Positions 25,920 through 34,448 of a DNA stretch of 64,000 bases are shown here, one piece after another. The notes beneath the pieces are model-generated. The model did not search any database. It worked only from the letters and a program-made list of their open reading frames with translations, and was not told where the DNA came from. Made by a program: the position numbers and the translations under genes. The DNA comes from Rhodococcus tukisamuensis NBRC 100609 (lineage in GTDB: Bacteria; Actinomycetota; Actinomycetes; Mycobacteriales; Mycobacteriaceae), in NCBI RefSeq assembly GCF_001894985.1, contig NZ_BCXG01000009.1, forward strand, positions 1 through 64,000, read 5' to 3'. Position 1 is the first letter of the stretch, and each line of letters starts with the position of its first letter.

Positions 25920-27974
25920 TCAGGCAGGCGAGTGGCCGTTGCCGGTGAACTGGGCGGCCACCGCCGCCGGCATCAGTTCGTACCGCAGGTGCGCGCGGGC
26001 GAACTCGGCGGTGCCGTGGGTCAGCGACCGCAGGTCGGTCGGGTAGCGGGAGAGTTCGAGTTCCGGGACCTCGGCGCGCAACAGCGCGACCCCCGGCTCG
26101 CTCGACTCGGTGCCGAGGACATGGCCGCGGCGTGCGGACAGGTCGCTGAGCACCGCGCCGAGGTAGTCGTCGGGCAGGATCACCCGGACGGCCGAGACCG
26201 GTTCGAGCAGTCGGATGTCGGTGTGCGTGGCCGCGTCCCGCAGGGCCAGGCCGGCCGCGGTCTGGAAGGCGGAGTCGGAGGAGTCCACCGAGTGGGCCTT
26301 GCCGTCGACCAGCGTCACCCGCACGTCGACCAGCGGGTGACCGGTGCCGACGCCGCTGGCGAGCTGGGTGCGTACGCCCTTCTCGACGGACGGGACGAAG
26401 TTCTTGGGTACCGCGCCGCCGACGACCCGGACCGCGAACTCGAAGCCGGTGCCGGTCGGCAGCGGCTCGACCTCGAGGTCACAGATGGCGTACTGCCCGT
26501 GCCCGCCTGACTGCTTGACCAGTCGGCCGTGCCCGGCGGCGGCGCCGGCGAAGGTCTCCCGCAACGCCACCCGGTACGGCACCGTGTCGACGTGCACGCC
26601 GTGCCGGTTGCGCAGCCGGTCGAGGGTGACCTCGGCGTGGGCCTCGCCAGTGCACCACAGCACCAGCTGGTGGGTGTCCGTGTTCTGCTCCAGGCGCAGC
26701 GCCGGGTCCTCCACGGTGAGCCGGGTCAGGGCCTGGGAGAGCTTGTCGTCGTCGGTCTTGGTGTGCGCCTCGACGCCGATCGGCAACAGCGCGTCCGGCA
26801 GCGGCCAGGTGGGCAGGGCCGTGGGATGCTCGTCGTCGCCGAGGGTGTCGCCGATCCGCGCGACGGTCAGCTTCGGTACACAGACGAGGTCGCCCGCGAT
26901 CCCCTCCGGCACCGGCCGTTGCTGCTTGCCGAACGGCCCGGTCAGCGTGGTCACCCGCTCCTCGGCCTCGTCGTTGCCCGCGACGCGGACGTGGGTGTCC
27001 GGTCGCAGCGTCCCGGCGAAGACCCGGACCAGGCTGATCCGCCCGACGTACGCGTCGCCGGTGATGCGGAGCACCTGTGCCGACAGCGGCGCGTCGGGAT
27101 CGCAGGCGGGGCCGGGGCGTCCGCCGCGGCGCGTGGGGTCCGGGAACGCGGTGGCCACCAGGTCCAGCAGTTCGACGGCCCCGAGCCCGTTGTCGGTGAC
27201 GGCCAGCGCCGGGTGCAGGGCGCAGTCGACGACCTCGCGACGCAGGCCCTCGGCCAGCGCCTCGGCGTCGAGTTCCTCGCCCGCCAGGTACCGCTCCATC
27301 AGCGTGTCGTCCTGGCCGGAGATTGCCTCCACGAGGCTCTCGCGCGCCGCGTCCGCGTCGGGGTGTGGGCCGGCTTCGCCGTAACTGCGGCCGGTGAGCA
27401 GGTCGATCGAACCGCATGGACGGCCGTCCCGGTAGACGGGCAGGAACAGCGGTCGCACCGAGTCCGGGCCGAGCCCGAACGCGTCGTGGCAGGCGGTGAG
27501 CATCTCGTCGAATCCGCTGCGGGCGACGTCGAGTTTCGAGACGACGATTGCACGGGGGATGCCGGCCTCGGCGCACTCGCGCCACAGCGCGCGGGTGGGC
27601 GCGGACACCGGGTCGGTGGCCGAGACCACGAACACCGCGGCGTCCGCGGCATGGAGTCCGGCCCGCACCTCGGCGTCGAAGTCGGGGTGGCCCGGGGTGT
27701 CGATCAGGTTGACCTTGAGGCCGTTCCACTCCAGCGGCAGCACCGCCAGCTGAACCGAGCGCTGTTGCTGGTGCTCGATGTCCTCGTAGTCCGAGACGGT
27801 GTTCCCGTCCGCGACCCGGCCGGCCCGGCCGATCGCGCCGGACGCGAGGGCCAGTGACTCGGCGAGCGTGGTCTTGCCGGTTCCGCTGCAGCCGACCAGC
27901 ACCACGTTGCGCAACTGCTCCGGTTTGTCGACGGGCGGCGGTTGCCCCGTTCGTACCGAGTTGCGGTCGGCCAT
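25920..27974 (-). CDS. EF-G-like translational GTPase (EF-G2 / FusA2 type)
   Basis: The protein has 684 residues from ATG 27974, with GGAGG nearby. The G1 loop G-C-S-G-T-G-K-T is at 28-35 and D-T-P-G-H at 92-96. The G4 motif reads S-K-L-D (146-149), where EF-G has N-K-x-D, and the switch-1 region (Q-Q-Q-R-S-V-Q) departs from R-G-I-T-I. Domains II-V of EF-G follow at normal length, including G-G-H-G-Q-Y in domain IV. It resembles the EF-G paralog of mycobacteria (Rv0120c). These paralogs do not replace EF-G in elongation; their role is unsettled. Confidence 0.85.
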   Translation of the reverse strand: MADRNSVRTGQPPPVDKPEQLRNVVLVGCSGTGKTTLAESLALASGAIGRAGRVADGNTVSDYEDIEHQQQRSVQLAVLPLEWNGLKVNLIDTPGHPDFDAEVRAGLHAADAAVFVVSATDPVSAPTRALWRECAEAGIPRAIVVSKLDVARSGFDEMLTACHDAFGLGPDSVRPLFLPVYRDGRPCGSIDLLTGRSYGEAGPHPDADAARESLVEAISGQDDTLMERYLAGEELDAEALAEGLRREVVDCALHPALAVTDNGLGAVELLDLVATAFPDPTRRGGRPGPACDPDAPLSAQVLRITGDAYVGRISLVRVFAGTLRPDTHVRVAGNDEAEERVTTLTGPFGKQQRPVPEGIAGDLVCVPKLTVARIGDTLGDDEHPTALPTWPLPDALLPIGVEAHTKTDDDKLSQALTRLTVEDPALRLEQNTDTHQLVLWCTGEAHAEVTLDRLRNRHGVHVDTVPYRVALRETFAGAAAGHGRLVKQSGGHGQYAICDLEVEPLPTGTGFEFAVRVVGGAVPKNFVPSVEKGVRTQLASGVGTGHPLVDVRVTLVDGKAHSVDSSDSAFQTAAGLALRDAATHTDIRLLEPVSAVRVILPDDYLGAVLSDLSARRGHVLGTESSEPGVALLRAEVPELELSRYPTDLRSLTHGTAEFARAHLRYELMPAAVAAQFTGNGHSPA

Positions 27975-28013
27975 GGAGGTCTCCTCCCAAGCGACGGGAG
28001 TACTCCTCCCAAA

Positions 28014-28053
28014 GCGGCGGGCTGCCACGAGTCTAGGCGTGGCAGCCCGCCGC
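28014..28053 (-). terminator. Strong hairpin between the secreted hydrolase gene and the EF-G-like gene
   Basis: The 16-bp perfect inverted repeat GCGGCGGGCTGCCACG / CGTGGCAGCCCGCCGC has an 8-nt loop. It starts 24 bp past the hydrolase stop on the minus strand and isolates that gene from the EF-G-like gene. No U-tract follows, as is often true in high-GC actinobacteria. Confidence 0.65.
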
Positions 28054-28077
28054 CGCGGGGCTTGCGAGGAAAGGACG

Positions 28078-30195
28078 CTACTTCGCGACGCGCTCCCACA
28101 TCTGCAGGTACGCCTCGGCGCCGCGGCTCATGTCCTCGATGAGCTGATCGCCGTCGTCGCCGGCCGCGTTGCGCATGTCCGCGATCCAGTCCGGGATCAG
28201 GCCGTACTGCGCAACGCCGTCGGTGTTGACGTTGAAGACCCGCTCGCCGGTGCGCTGGCGGTCCATCACGGTGCCGCCGTCGAACGTCGTGTACGGGTAC
28301 TGCAGCGGGTCGGTCTCGGCGCTCGCGCGCGGGGCGGCCTGCGGTCCGAAGCCGTTGGTGTCGGCGCCGTACCCGAAGCCGAAGTAGAACTTGTCGCTGC
28401 GGGCCTCGCGGGCCTTACGCCAACTGGCGACGAAACCGGGTTCGCGATCGGCCTTCGGGTCCTGGCCCGGCTCGGCCTTCTGGGGGTCGAGCTGGCTGGC
28501 GTACAGCGCGACGAATCCGCCGAGCGCGTAGATGCGCGGGTACATCGAGGTGTCGGACCAGCTGTGGCTCGACACCACCCCCGAGTACTTGGCGTCCTCG
28601 AGGATCTTCATCGTCGCGTCGGCCGTCTTGACGCCCATGTGGTCGATGTCGACGATCATGCCGCGGCTCATCATGCCGCGGATCATGTGCTCGCCCAGCG
28701 GCGTCAGGCCGCGGGTGTTGCAGACCGGGCCCTCGGGGTAGATCGGGGTGGTGACGCCCGGCGGCAGCGCGGCGACGGCCTCAGCGGGCCCCTCGCCGAG
28801 GCTGAGCAGCGGGTTGTCCTTCGCCGCACCGGTGCACGGCTCGGCCTCCCAGAACTTGCCTGTGCTCAGGAAGTTGCCGACGTTGACGGCCACGCCCTGC
28901 ACGGCGGGATCGAACCGCACCCCGCCGAAGGCGTTGTCGAACTTGTGGGTGACGACCATCTGCCGCACGCCCAACGCGTACACCTCGTCGAGGCCGCGAT
29001 CGATGTCCTCGGCGGTGCACTGCGGTACGTCGTTGACGATTTTGCACCCGAACGGCTCGGACGTCTCGATGCCGAGGGTGACGGCCAGCTTGCCCTCGGC
29101 CGCGACCCGGCGGACCTGTTCGGGGGAGCTGACGATCCGGAACCAGCCCCGGCCGGGGCCGCCGTACTGGGCGTCGATGTAGTCCTGCATCTCGTGGGCC
29201 TGCTGGGCCTGGAGCCGGATGGTGTCCATGTCGTTGCACGACTTGGACTTGAGCGGGTACAGGTCGCACAGCACCCGGTTGTTGACCAGCAGGTTGGTGA
29301 AGATCCGCAGGCCGCCGCGCCAGGCCCGTTCGACCCACTTGTAGTAGGTCTGCTCGTGGGTCAGCGAGTCCTGGGCGGGCCAGTCCGCGAAGGTCGGCCA
29401 GCCGGTCGTGTCGTGCTCCTCGAACGGCGAGCCGTGCGAGATGACGTTCTCGAGCAGGGCCGGCATGCCGTTTGTGCCGTGGTCCTCGCAGTCCTTCAGT
29501 GCCGCGGTGATGCCCTGCGGGTCGAAGGGCTTGCCGCAGTGCACGTCGCCGCCCATGAAGAGGTTCGCGGTCATGTGGACGTGCGCGTCGATGAAGCCCT
29601 GGACCTCGCCGTTGGGGCCGGTGCCGGCCAGGGGAGTGCCGGTGGCGTTGACCTCGGAGTCCGGGAACTCGGCGCAGCCGCCGGTGGACACCAGAGAGAA
29701 GCGGCCGCCGGTGGGGTTCACGCCGGGGTCGGTGAGTCGCAGGTCGGGTCCGGCGGCGGTGAGCTGGCTGCCGTTGGACGTGGCCGTGATGCTGTAGCCG
29801 CCGTCGGTGTGGGTCAGTGTCCAGTCCGTGGTCGGCAGGGCGTCGCGGGTGGGGACCACCGCGCCGGCGCTGTCGTGGGCGAGCATGTTGCCGCCGGGGC
29901 CGTAGAACATGAACCGGCCGAGCTGGGCGGCGTGGGCCCGGAAGGGCTCGGCGTCGCTGACGGTCGCGCCGTTCGCCCGGTAGCCCTCGGGGGTGAGCCG
30001 GACGAACTGTCCGGTCGGCTCGGACTGCAGGGCGTAGCAGCCGTTGGCGAGGCCGTAGACGGGATCGTCCCCGGGGGCCACCGGGTCAGGGGAGGGCGCC
30101 GCGCCCGCCATGGTGGCGCCCCCGACGGCCAACACGAGCGCGGCGGACAGGGCCTGGACGAACCGGCGGCGGCGCCGCGTGGCGATTGGTGTCAT
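28078..30195 (-). CDS. Secreted metal-dependent hydrolase (amidohydrolase / membrane-dipeptidase-like)
   Basis: This 705-residue protein has a Tat- or Sec-type signal (T-R-R-R-R-R-F-V-Q-A-L at 6-16, cleavage near 32). Residues 45-175 form an extra domain with repeated short beta-like segments. The hydrolase domain starts with the metal motif F-I-D-A-H-V-H-M (H205, H207) and has D-I-D-H-M-G and V-S-S-H-S-W further on. This suggests an amidohydrolase or M19-dipeptidase TIM barrel at the cell surface. The substrate is unknown. It is much longer than ordinary M19 enzymes because of the N-terminal domain. Confidence 0.7.
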   Translation of the reverse strand: MTPIATRRRRRFVQALSAALVLAVGGATMAGAAPSPDPVAPGDDPVYGLANGCYALQSEPTGQFVRLTPEGYRANGATVSDAEPFRAHAAQLGRFMFYGPGGNMLAHDSAGAVVPTRDALPTTDWTLTHTDGGYSITATSNGSQLTAAGPDLRLTDPGVNPTGGRFSLVSTGGCAEFPDSEVNATGTPLAGTGPNGEVQGFIDAHVHMTANLFMGGDVHCGKPFDPQGITAALKDCEDHGTNGMPALLENVISHGSPFEEHDTTGWPTFADWPAQDSLTHEQTYYKWVERAWRGGLRIFTNLLVNNRVLCDLYPLKSKSCNDMDTIRLQAQQAHEMQDYIDAQYGGPGRGWFRIVSSPEQVRRVAAEGKLAVTLGIETSEPFGCKIVNDVPQCTAEDIDRGLDEVYALGVRQMVVTHKFDNAFGGVRFDPAVQGVAVNVGNFLSTGKFWEAEPCTGAAKDNPLLSLGEGPAEAVAALPPGVTTPIYPEGPVCNTRGLTPLGEHMIRGMMSRGMIVDIDHMGVKTADATMKILEDAKYSGVVSSHSWSDTSMYPRIYALGGFVALYASQLDPQKAEPGQDPKADREPGFVASWRKAREARSDKFYFGFGYGADTNGFGPQAAPRASAETDPLQYPYTTFDGGTVMDRQRTGERVFNVNTDGVAQYGLIPDWIADMRNAAGDDGDQLIEDMSRGAEAYLQMWERVAK

Positions 30196-30375
30196 GTGTG
30201 TTCTGTGTCCCCTGAAATCAGCTGACGGATTCCCCGCAGACTAGTTCATTTTGGACGCTCGTCCAGATGTTTTCGTGGTATGGGGCGGGGTCAGACACGC
30301 GGGCGCGTTAATGGGGATGATTTCCGCGCCGCGGGGCGTTACAGTATGTGGTCCCAGCAAGTTGCTGGGACGTAC

Positions 30376-30743
30376 GGGGCTGAACGGTTTCGACTTTGTA
30401 CGTTGAGTTAGGGGAAGCGTGTCGGTGCAGGCAAGAGACCACCGTAAGCGTCGCTGCAAACCTATAAGCGCCGATTCCAATCAGCGCGACTACGCTCTCG
30501 CTGCCTAAGTAGCGAAGCGTGTCTGTCAGTCCGATCTCGCCCTCGGGTCGGGTACTGGCATCAGCTAGAGGGCTTTACCGCGCGGCTCGGTCACGGAGTC
30601 GAACGGGACATCAAACAGTGACTGGGATCGTCATCACGGCTTGTTCGCGAGACCGGGAGATCCAAGTAGAGGCTTAGCGAACTGCACACGGAGAAGCCCT
30701 AGCGATTCGGCAGAGGACCCGGGTTCGATTCCCGGCAGCTCCA
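30376..30743 (+). ncRNA. ssrA: tmRNA (transfer-messenger RNA)
   Basis: This RNA of about 368 nt has a tRNA-Ala-like closure: 5' GGGGCUG pairs with 3' CAGCUCC, and a T-arm G-G-U-U-C-G-A-U-U-C-C is present; the terminal CCA is not encoded. The tag frame begins at GCC 30470 and ends at TAA 30506-30508, encoding A-D-S-N-Q-R-D-Y-A-L-A-A. The tag marks stalled nascent chains for proteolysis by ClpXP-type proteases. The tag differs from the mycobacterial one mainly at N for H. smpB is 4.5 kb upstream. Confidence 0.96.
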
Positions 30744-30746
30744 CAA

Positions 30747-30788
30747 AGGCCCGGTCAGGCCCCAGAAATGGGAACCCTGACCGGGCCT
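30747..30788 (+). terminator. Terminator of ssrA
   Basis: The 13-bp inverted repeat AGGCCCGGTCAGG / CCTGACCGGGCCT has a 16-nt loop and a following CTTTT, and it starts 4 nt after the tmRNA. Confidence 0.85.
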
Positions 30789-30794
30789 CTTTTG

Positions 30795-31105
30795 CATCCA
30801 TGCAACCGGCGCTCACCGACCACTCACCGGAATGGATTACGGCGTCCAGGGCGTCCGCCACCACCGAATGTGTCCGGCCTCGCCCCGTGTACACGTCCTG
30901 CGTCATCGACACCCGCGCGTGCCTACCCTTTCGAGGGTGGGGGCGTTTGTCATCGGTGCAGGCCGCGGCTTCCGACTTGTATGTCGGAGCGGCGTCGTGT
31001 TCGAACCGACGGGTCGTAGCGTGCCGTAGGAGACCGTGGGGATAGCTCGATGGCCTCCCGCGACCCGTCCGGCCGGGGGGTTGGCCCTACGAGGGTTCGT
31101 TCGGA
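30795..31105. other. Noncoding interval between ssrA and the GDPD gene
   Basis: No convincing reading frame or RNA was found in these 311 bp. tmRNA 3' ends are frequent integration sites, but no integrase relic or copy of the tmRNA end is seen here. Confidence 0.5.
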
Positions 31106-32119
31106 CTACCCGACCGGATACCGCGGCGGAAGCGGCAGGCCGCGCTCGCGCATGACTTCGCGCAGGTGGTCGGGGTAGTCGGTGATGATGCCGTCCACGC
31201 CGATGTCCAGGAGCGAGCGCATGGCGGCGGCATCGTTGACGGTCCACGGCACGACCAGCATGCCGTTTTCGTGGGCCTCGTCGACCATGGCGCGCGTTAC
31301 CAGCGGCAGGCTCACCGAACCGTCGGGCGGCAGGGCGTACATGGGCGACAAGGCCGTAGCGCCGAAGGATTTCGCAGCGCGGACGAGGCTGCCGCCGAAC
31401 TGGATCGGATACAGCCCGCCCAGCCATGGGGAAAAGGGGTAGACCTTTGTGGGCTCGGTCAGGGCGTAGAGACGCAGGCCGGGATCGGTCTGGTGCATCA
31501 GGATGAGCGTGCCCCAGTCGAAGCTCTGGATGGCCGCGCGGTCCCGCATCCCGGCCCGGGTGATCTCCTGCACCGCTCGCTGGACAAACGCCTCCCGCGA
31601 CGCGGTGTCCCTGCCATTCGCGTCGGTCTTCAACTCGATGCTGAAGCGGACATCGTCGGCGGAGCGGTCCCGGGTGAGGGCGAACACCTCGTCAAGGGTG
31701 GGCATTTTCGCGCCGGGGGCGGTGCGCTGACCGGGGTAGTCGGACTGCGCCGTGGAACCGCAATCCACCGTCCGCACCTGGTCGAACGTCAGGTCCTTGA
31801 TGAACTTGCCGACGTACGGGAACTGCAAGTCACCCGGTGTCGCGGGTTGTGTGTCCGTGCACTTGCCGCCGTCGATGGCGGCGTCGTGGGTAATGACTTC
31901 GCGACTGTCCCTGGTGATCGCGATGTCGAGTTCCAGCGTGGACACCCCGAGATCGAGCGCATTCGCGAAGGCGGGCAGCGTGTTCTCGACCACGAGCCCA
32001 CGCCCGCCGCGGTGCGCTTGCAGATCGAAGGCGCTCGTGGGTGCGGCGGCAGCGCCTGGCATACCGAGAACGGCGGCGGTGCTGGTCGCGAGGGCAAGCG
32101 TAAGCAGAGCGGCTTTCAC
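31106..32119 (-). CDS. Secreted glycerophosphodiester phosphodiesterase
   Basis: This 337-residue protein has a signal peptide (1-26, cleavage at G-A-A-A-A). The GDPD TIM barrel shows the catalytic H36-R37 (L-Q-A-H-R-G-G-R-G) with E45-N46 (V-E-N-T-L-P-A-F), E-L-D-I-A-I-T and F-S-I-E-L-K. It hydrolyses glycerophosphodiesters to glycerol-3-phosphate and an alcohol. It sits 45 bp after the PhoD-like gene on the same strand, suggesting joint phosphate scavenging outside the cell. Confidence 0.92.
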   Translation of the reverse strand: MKAALLTLALATSTAAVLGMPGAAAAPTSAFDLQAHRGGRGLVVENTLPAFANALDLGVSTLELDIAITRDSREVITHDAAIDGGKCTDTQPATPGDLQFPYVGKFIKDLTFDQVRTVDCGSTAQSDYPGQRTAPGAKMPTLDEVFALTRDRSADDVRFSIELKTDANGRDTASREAFVQRAVQEITRAGMRDRAAIQSFDWGTLILMHQTDPGLRLYALTEPTKVYPFSPWLGGLYPIQFGGSLVRAAKSFGATALSPMYALPPDGSVSLPLVTRAMVDEAHENGMLVVPWTVNDAAAMRSLLDIGVDGIITDYPDHLREVMRERGLPLPPRYPVG

Positions 32120-32164
32120 TGTCGGAACCTCCTGCCTTCGAGGTGGAATCGGACCACGGTCACG

Positions 32165-33706
32165 CTAGGGGAGGATCATCGTCCGCTCGAAGGCGGCGCC
32201 GCCCTTGTCGTCGACGAAGACGAGCTTCACCGAGTCCGCGTGCGGATCGAAGGTCAGGAACGGCACATGCGGGGTCCCGCTCTTCCAAACGAACTGCTGG
32301 TCTGGAAGAAGTATCCATCCGGGGTTGGTGTTGCCGGACGTGCAGCAGATTTCCCACATCTGCCCGGCGAGCGACCCGTCATCGGCGGGCAGCTCCATCT
32401 GGCCCGCGTAACACATGTGAATGTCGCCGGTGACCCAGAGGACCTTGCGGATGTTCTTCTCGTTGATGAATGCCTTCACCCGGTCGCGCTCGGCGCCGTA
32501 CCCCTCCCAGCGGTCCTCTTTCGAAGTGAGGTGGTTGACCCGTGCGAAGGGCACGGAGGTGACCACGCATTTGAAATGGCAGGGCGACTGCTCGAGGCGC
32601 TGCAGGAGAAAGTCGAGCTGCGCCTGGCTCATCATGCGATCGGCGGTCCGCTCCTGACGGCAGTCGAGGATGATGAATTCGACCGTGTTGCCCCAACGGA
32701 AGGTGCGCCACAGCGGCGTCTCTTCGGGGTCGTCGGCTTCGAGCGCCTGCACGCGGTAATAGGCGCGCTTGGCATTGTCGATCTTCTGCCGCTCCGCCGG
32801 GTTGCTGGTCCAGGGAACGACTGTGCCGCTGTCGGTGACCTCGTGATCATCCCAGGTTGCGTAGATCCCCGAACGTGGGAAGAGGTCGCGATAGCCGCCG
32901 GCGTGATACGCCCCCCATCCGGCGAGATAGCCCTCGTACGTGCCACCGTTGGCATACACCAGGTCCATGTAGCCCTGGTCGCCGAGCGTGATGAAGGCGT
33001 CGAAATCGCGTTCGGCGGCCTTGCTGAGCAGGGGCCAGTGGAAGGGGGTGATGTTGAGCGGGTTCGCGTAGTCGGGTAGGACGGTGCCCTGTCCGACGCA
33101 GGAGCTGACGCCGACCGTGACGGGCTCGAGGCTGCCTTCGGCGAGCGCGGTGCGTGCGCGTCCGATGAGTGAGCGAAGTGTCGCACTCTCGGCCTCTCCG
33201 TCGAAAAGGCCGTAGGAGTACCAGGTTCCCGCCTCCAGGTTGTCGACCTTGGTCTTCGAGAAGCCGTCCGCATCGGGGACCACGTCCGACTCGAAGGCGA
33301 CCTCGACCGTTTTCGGCGTCGCGCCTGCCCGCCAGACGACCAGGTGCTTGGGTGCCTTGTCAGCCACGTAGCACGCGACGACGAACGACGTCGGTCGCAT
33401 GTCCCCCGCGATCACGGTGCGGGGGAAGACCGCGGTCGATTCGGCCACGGCCTCGGGCTCCCAAGGCCGCACGGTGACGGGAGACGAGGAGATGTGGGGC
33501 GATCCGCTCGTGCCCGCACCGCCTCCGGCGGGTCCCGTGCCGGGCTTCGCGTCGAGCACGGTGGCATTGGCTTCGGCGCTACCCACGGCGAGTGCCGGGA
33601 CGCCGATGGCAAGGGTCCTCAGAAATTGACGGCGAGCGAACTCCGGCAGGACGACGGAGGCGGAGTGTTCATTCGTACGTTCAGCATTGAACGACTTCTT
33701 CGACAA
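32165..33706 (-). CDS. PhoD-like alkaline phosphatase / phosphodiesterase, Tat-exported
   Basis: This 513-residue protein starts at TTG 33706, which has AGGTGG six bases upstream. A twin-arginine signal F-A-R-R-Q-F-L-R-T-L (residues 24-33) precedes a hydrophobic stretch ending near G-S-A-E-A. The PhoD core shows S-S-C-V-G-Q-G, L-G-D-Q-G-Y-M-D, W-D-D-H-E-V-T-D and V-T-G-D-I-H-M-C-Y, ligands for the metal cluster of the family. It releases phosphate from esters at the cell surface. No PhoB-type box was identified by eye. It probably shares a transcript with the GDPD gene. Confidence 0.9.
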   Translation of the reverse strand: MSKKSFNAERTNEHSASVVLPEFARRQFLRTLAIGVPALAVGSAEANATVLDAKPGTGPAGGGAGTSGSPHISSSPVTVRPWEPEAVAESTAVFPRTVIAGDMRPTSFVVACYVADKAPKHLVVWRAGATPKTVEVAFESDVVPDADGFSKTKVDNLEAGTWYSYGLFDGEAESATLRSLIGRARTALAEGSLEPVTVGVSSCVGQGTVLPDYANPLNITPFHWPLLSKAAERDFDAFITLGDQGYMDLVYANGGTYEGYLAGWGAYHAGGYRDLFPRSGIYATWDDHEVTDSGTVVPWTSNPAERQKIDNAKRAYYRVQALEADDPEETPLWRTFRWGNTVEFIILDCRQERTADRMMSQAQLDFLLQRLEQSPCHFKCVVTSVPFARVNHLTSKEDRWEGYGAERDRVKAFINEKNIRKVLWVTGDIHMCYAGQMELPADDGSLAGQMWEICCTSGNTNPGWILLPDQQFVWKSGTPHVPFLTFDPHADSVKLVFVDDKGGAAFERTMILP

Positions 33707-34088
33707 CGGAGTCCACCTCGAGTGTCAGAAACATACCGATTGGCCGTCGGGGATCTTATGCCCCACCCAGTCGCCGTCGCAGTCGAACGGCGGGTTCACG
33801 GAGTCGTCGCAACACTGCAGGTAGCGGGCCGAACTTGTCCGGGGCCTTCGTCGTTGTCGGGCCTGCGTCGACGTCGGTGGTCCAGGGGCGAGGGTCGGCC
33901 GCTACCGGGTCCCGGCGTCGGACCTCGGCGTCGGCGGGGCCGCCGCCACCGCCCGGGCGTCGCGTCGGGCGGCAGCGCCGCCGACCTCACGGCGCGCGAG
34001 GTGGGCGGGTCCGCAACCAGGCACCCGAGAGCTGAAAACGCTGCACCCACTCGATAGGCTCGGAACCCGCAGAAGGAGGTGCCCGCAG
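33707..34088. other. Interval of 382 bp with no assigned gene
   Basis: It should contain the promoter of the PhoD-like gene (minus). A minus-strand frame ending at TAA 33758-33756 has a protein-like tail (P-D-K-F-G-P-L-P-A-V-L-R-R-L) but no usable start codon, so it may be a decayed gene end. AGAAGGAGG just before 34089 is the ribosome site of the next gene. Confidence 0.4.
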
Positions 34089-34418
34089 ATGGAGCCCGAC
34101 GATGTCGACTTTGCGCACACCGACCTGGCCGACCGGATGCGTCGCGACAAGGCGGTGGGCCTGGCCCGCTACGTGTGGGAACGCGCGATCAGCGGTGCGG
34201 AACTGCTGGCACTGCCCGACGACCGGTTGCGCAAGCTGGCCCGTGCGGCCGACGTGAACCCGCCGAGCACGCGGGAGACCTGGACCGTGGTGGCGTCCCT
34301 GCTCGACGAGAAGTCGCGCTGGGCGGCCGCGCACCAGGCGCATCCGCAGGCGACGCCGGCGCACGCCGACGAGAAGATCATGTGGGTCAAGCCGCCGTTG
34401 CCGCCCTGGCCGTCCTGA
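34089..34418 (+). CDS. Hypothetical actinobacterial protein, 109 residues
   Basis: ATG 34089 follows a good AGAAGGAGG. The protein is soluble, helical and charged, with R-M-R-R-D-K-A-V-G-L-A-R-Y-V-W-E-R near the N-terminus and a proline-rich end (V-K-P-P-L-P-P-W-P). A helix-turn-helix-like stretch (L-A-L-P-D-D-R-L-R-K-L-A-R-A-A-D) suggests nucleic-acid binding, but this is weak. No family is recognised. Codon usage and the strong ribosome site argue for a real gene. Confidence 0.65.
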   Translation: MEPDDVDFAHTDLADRMRRDKAVGLARYVWERAISGAELLALPDDRLRKLARAADVNPPSTRETWTVVASLLDEKSRWAAAHQAHPQATPAHADEKIMWVKPPLPPWPS

Positions 34419-34448
34419 GCCCCGTGCCGTCCTGAGCTTGCGGAGCGC

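Noticed and set aside
30241-30480. A 79-codon minus-strand frame across the start of ssrA
   Set aside because: It overlaps the tmRNA structure and lacks any domain; a chance frame over an RNA gene.
30376-31105. Integration site at the tmRNA 3' end
   Set aside because: tmRNA ends are common targets, but no second copy of the end and no integrase relic is present here.
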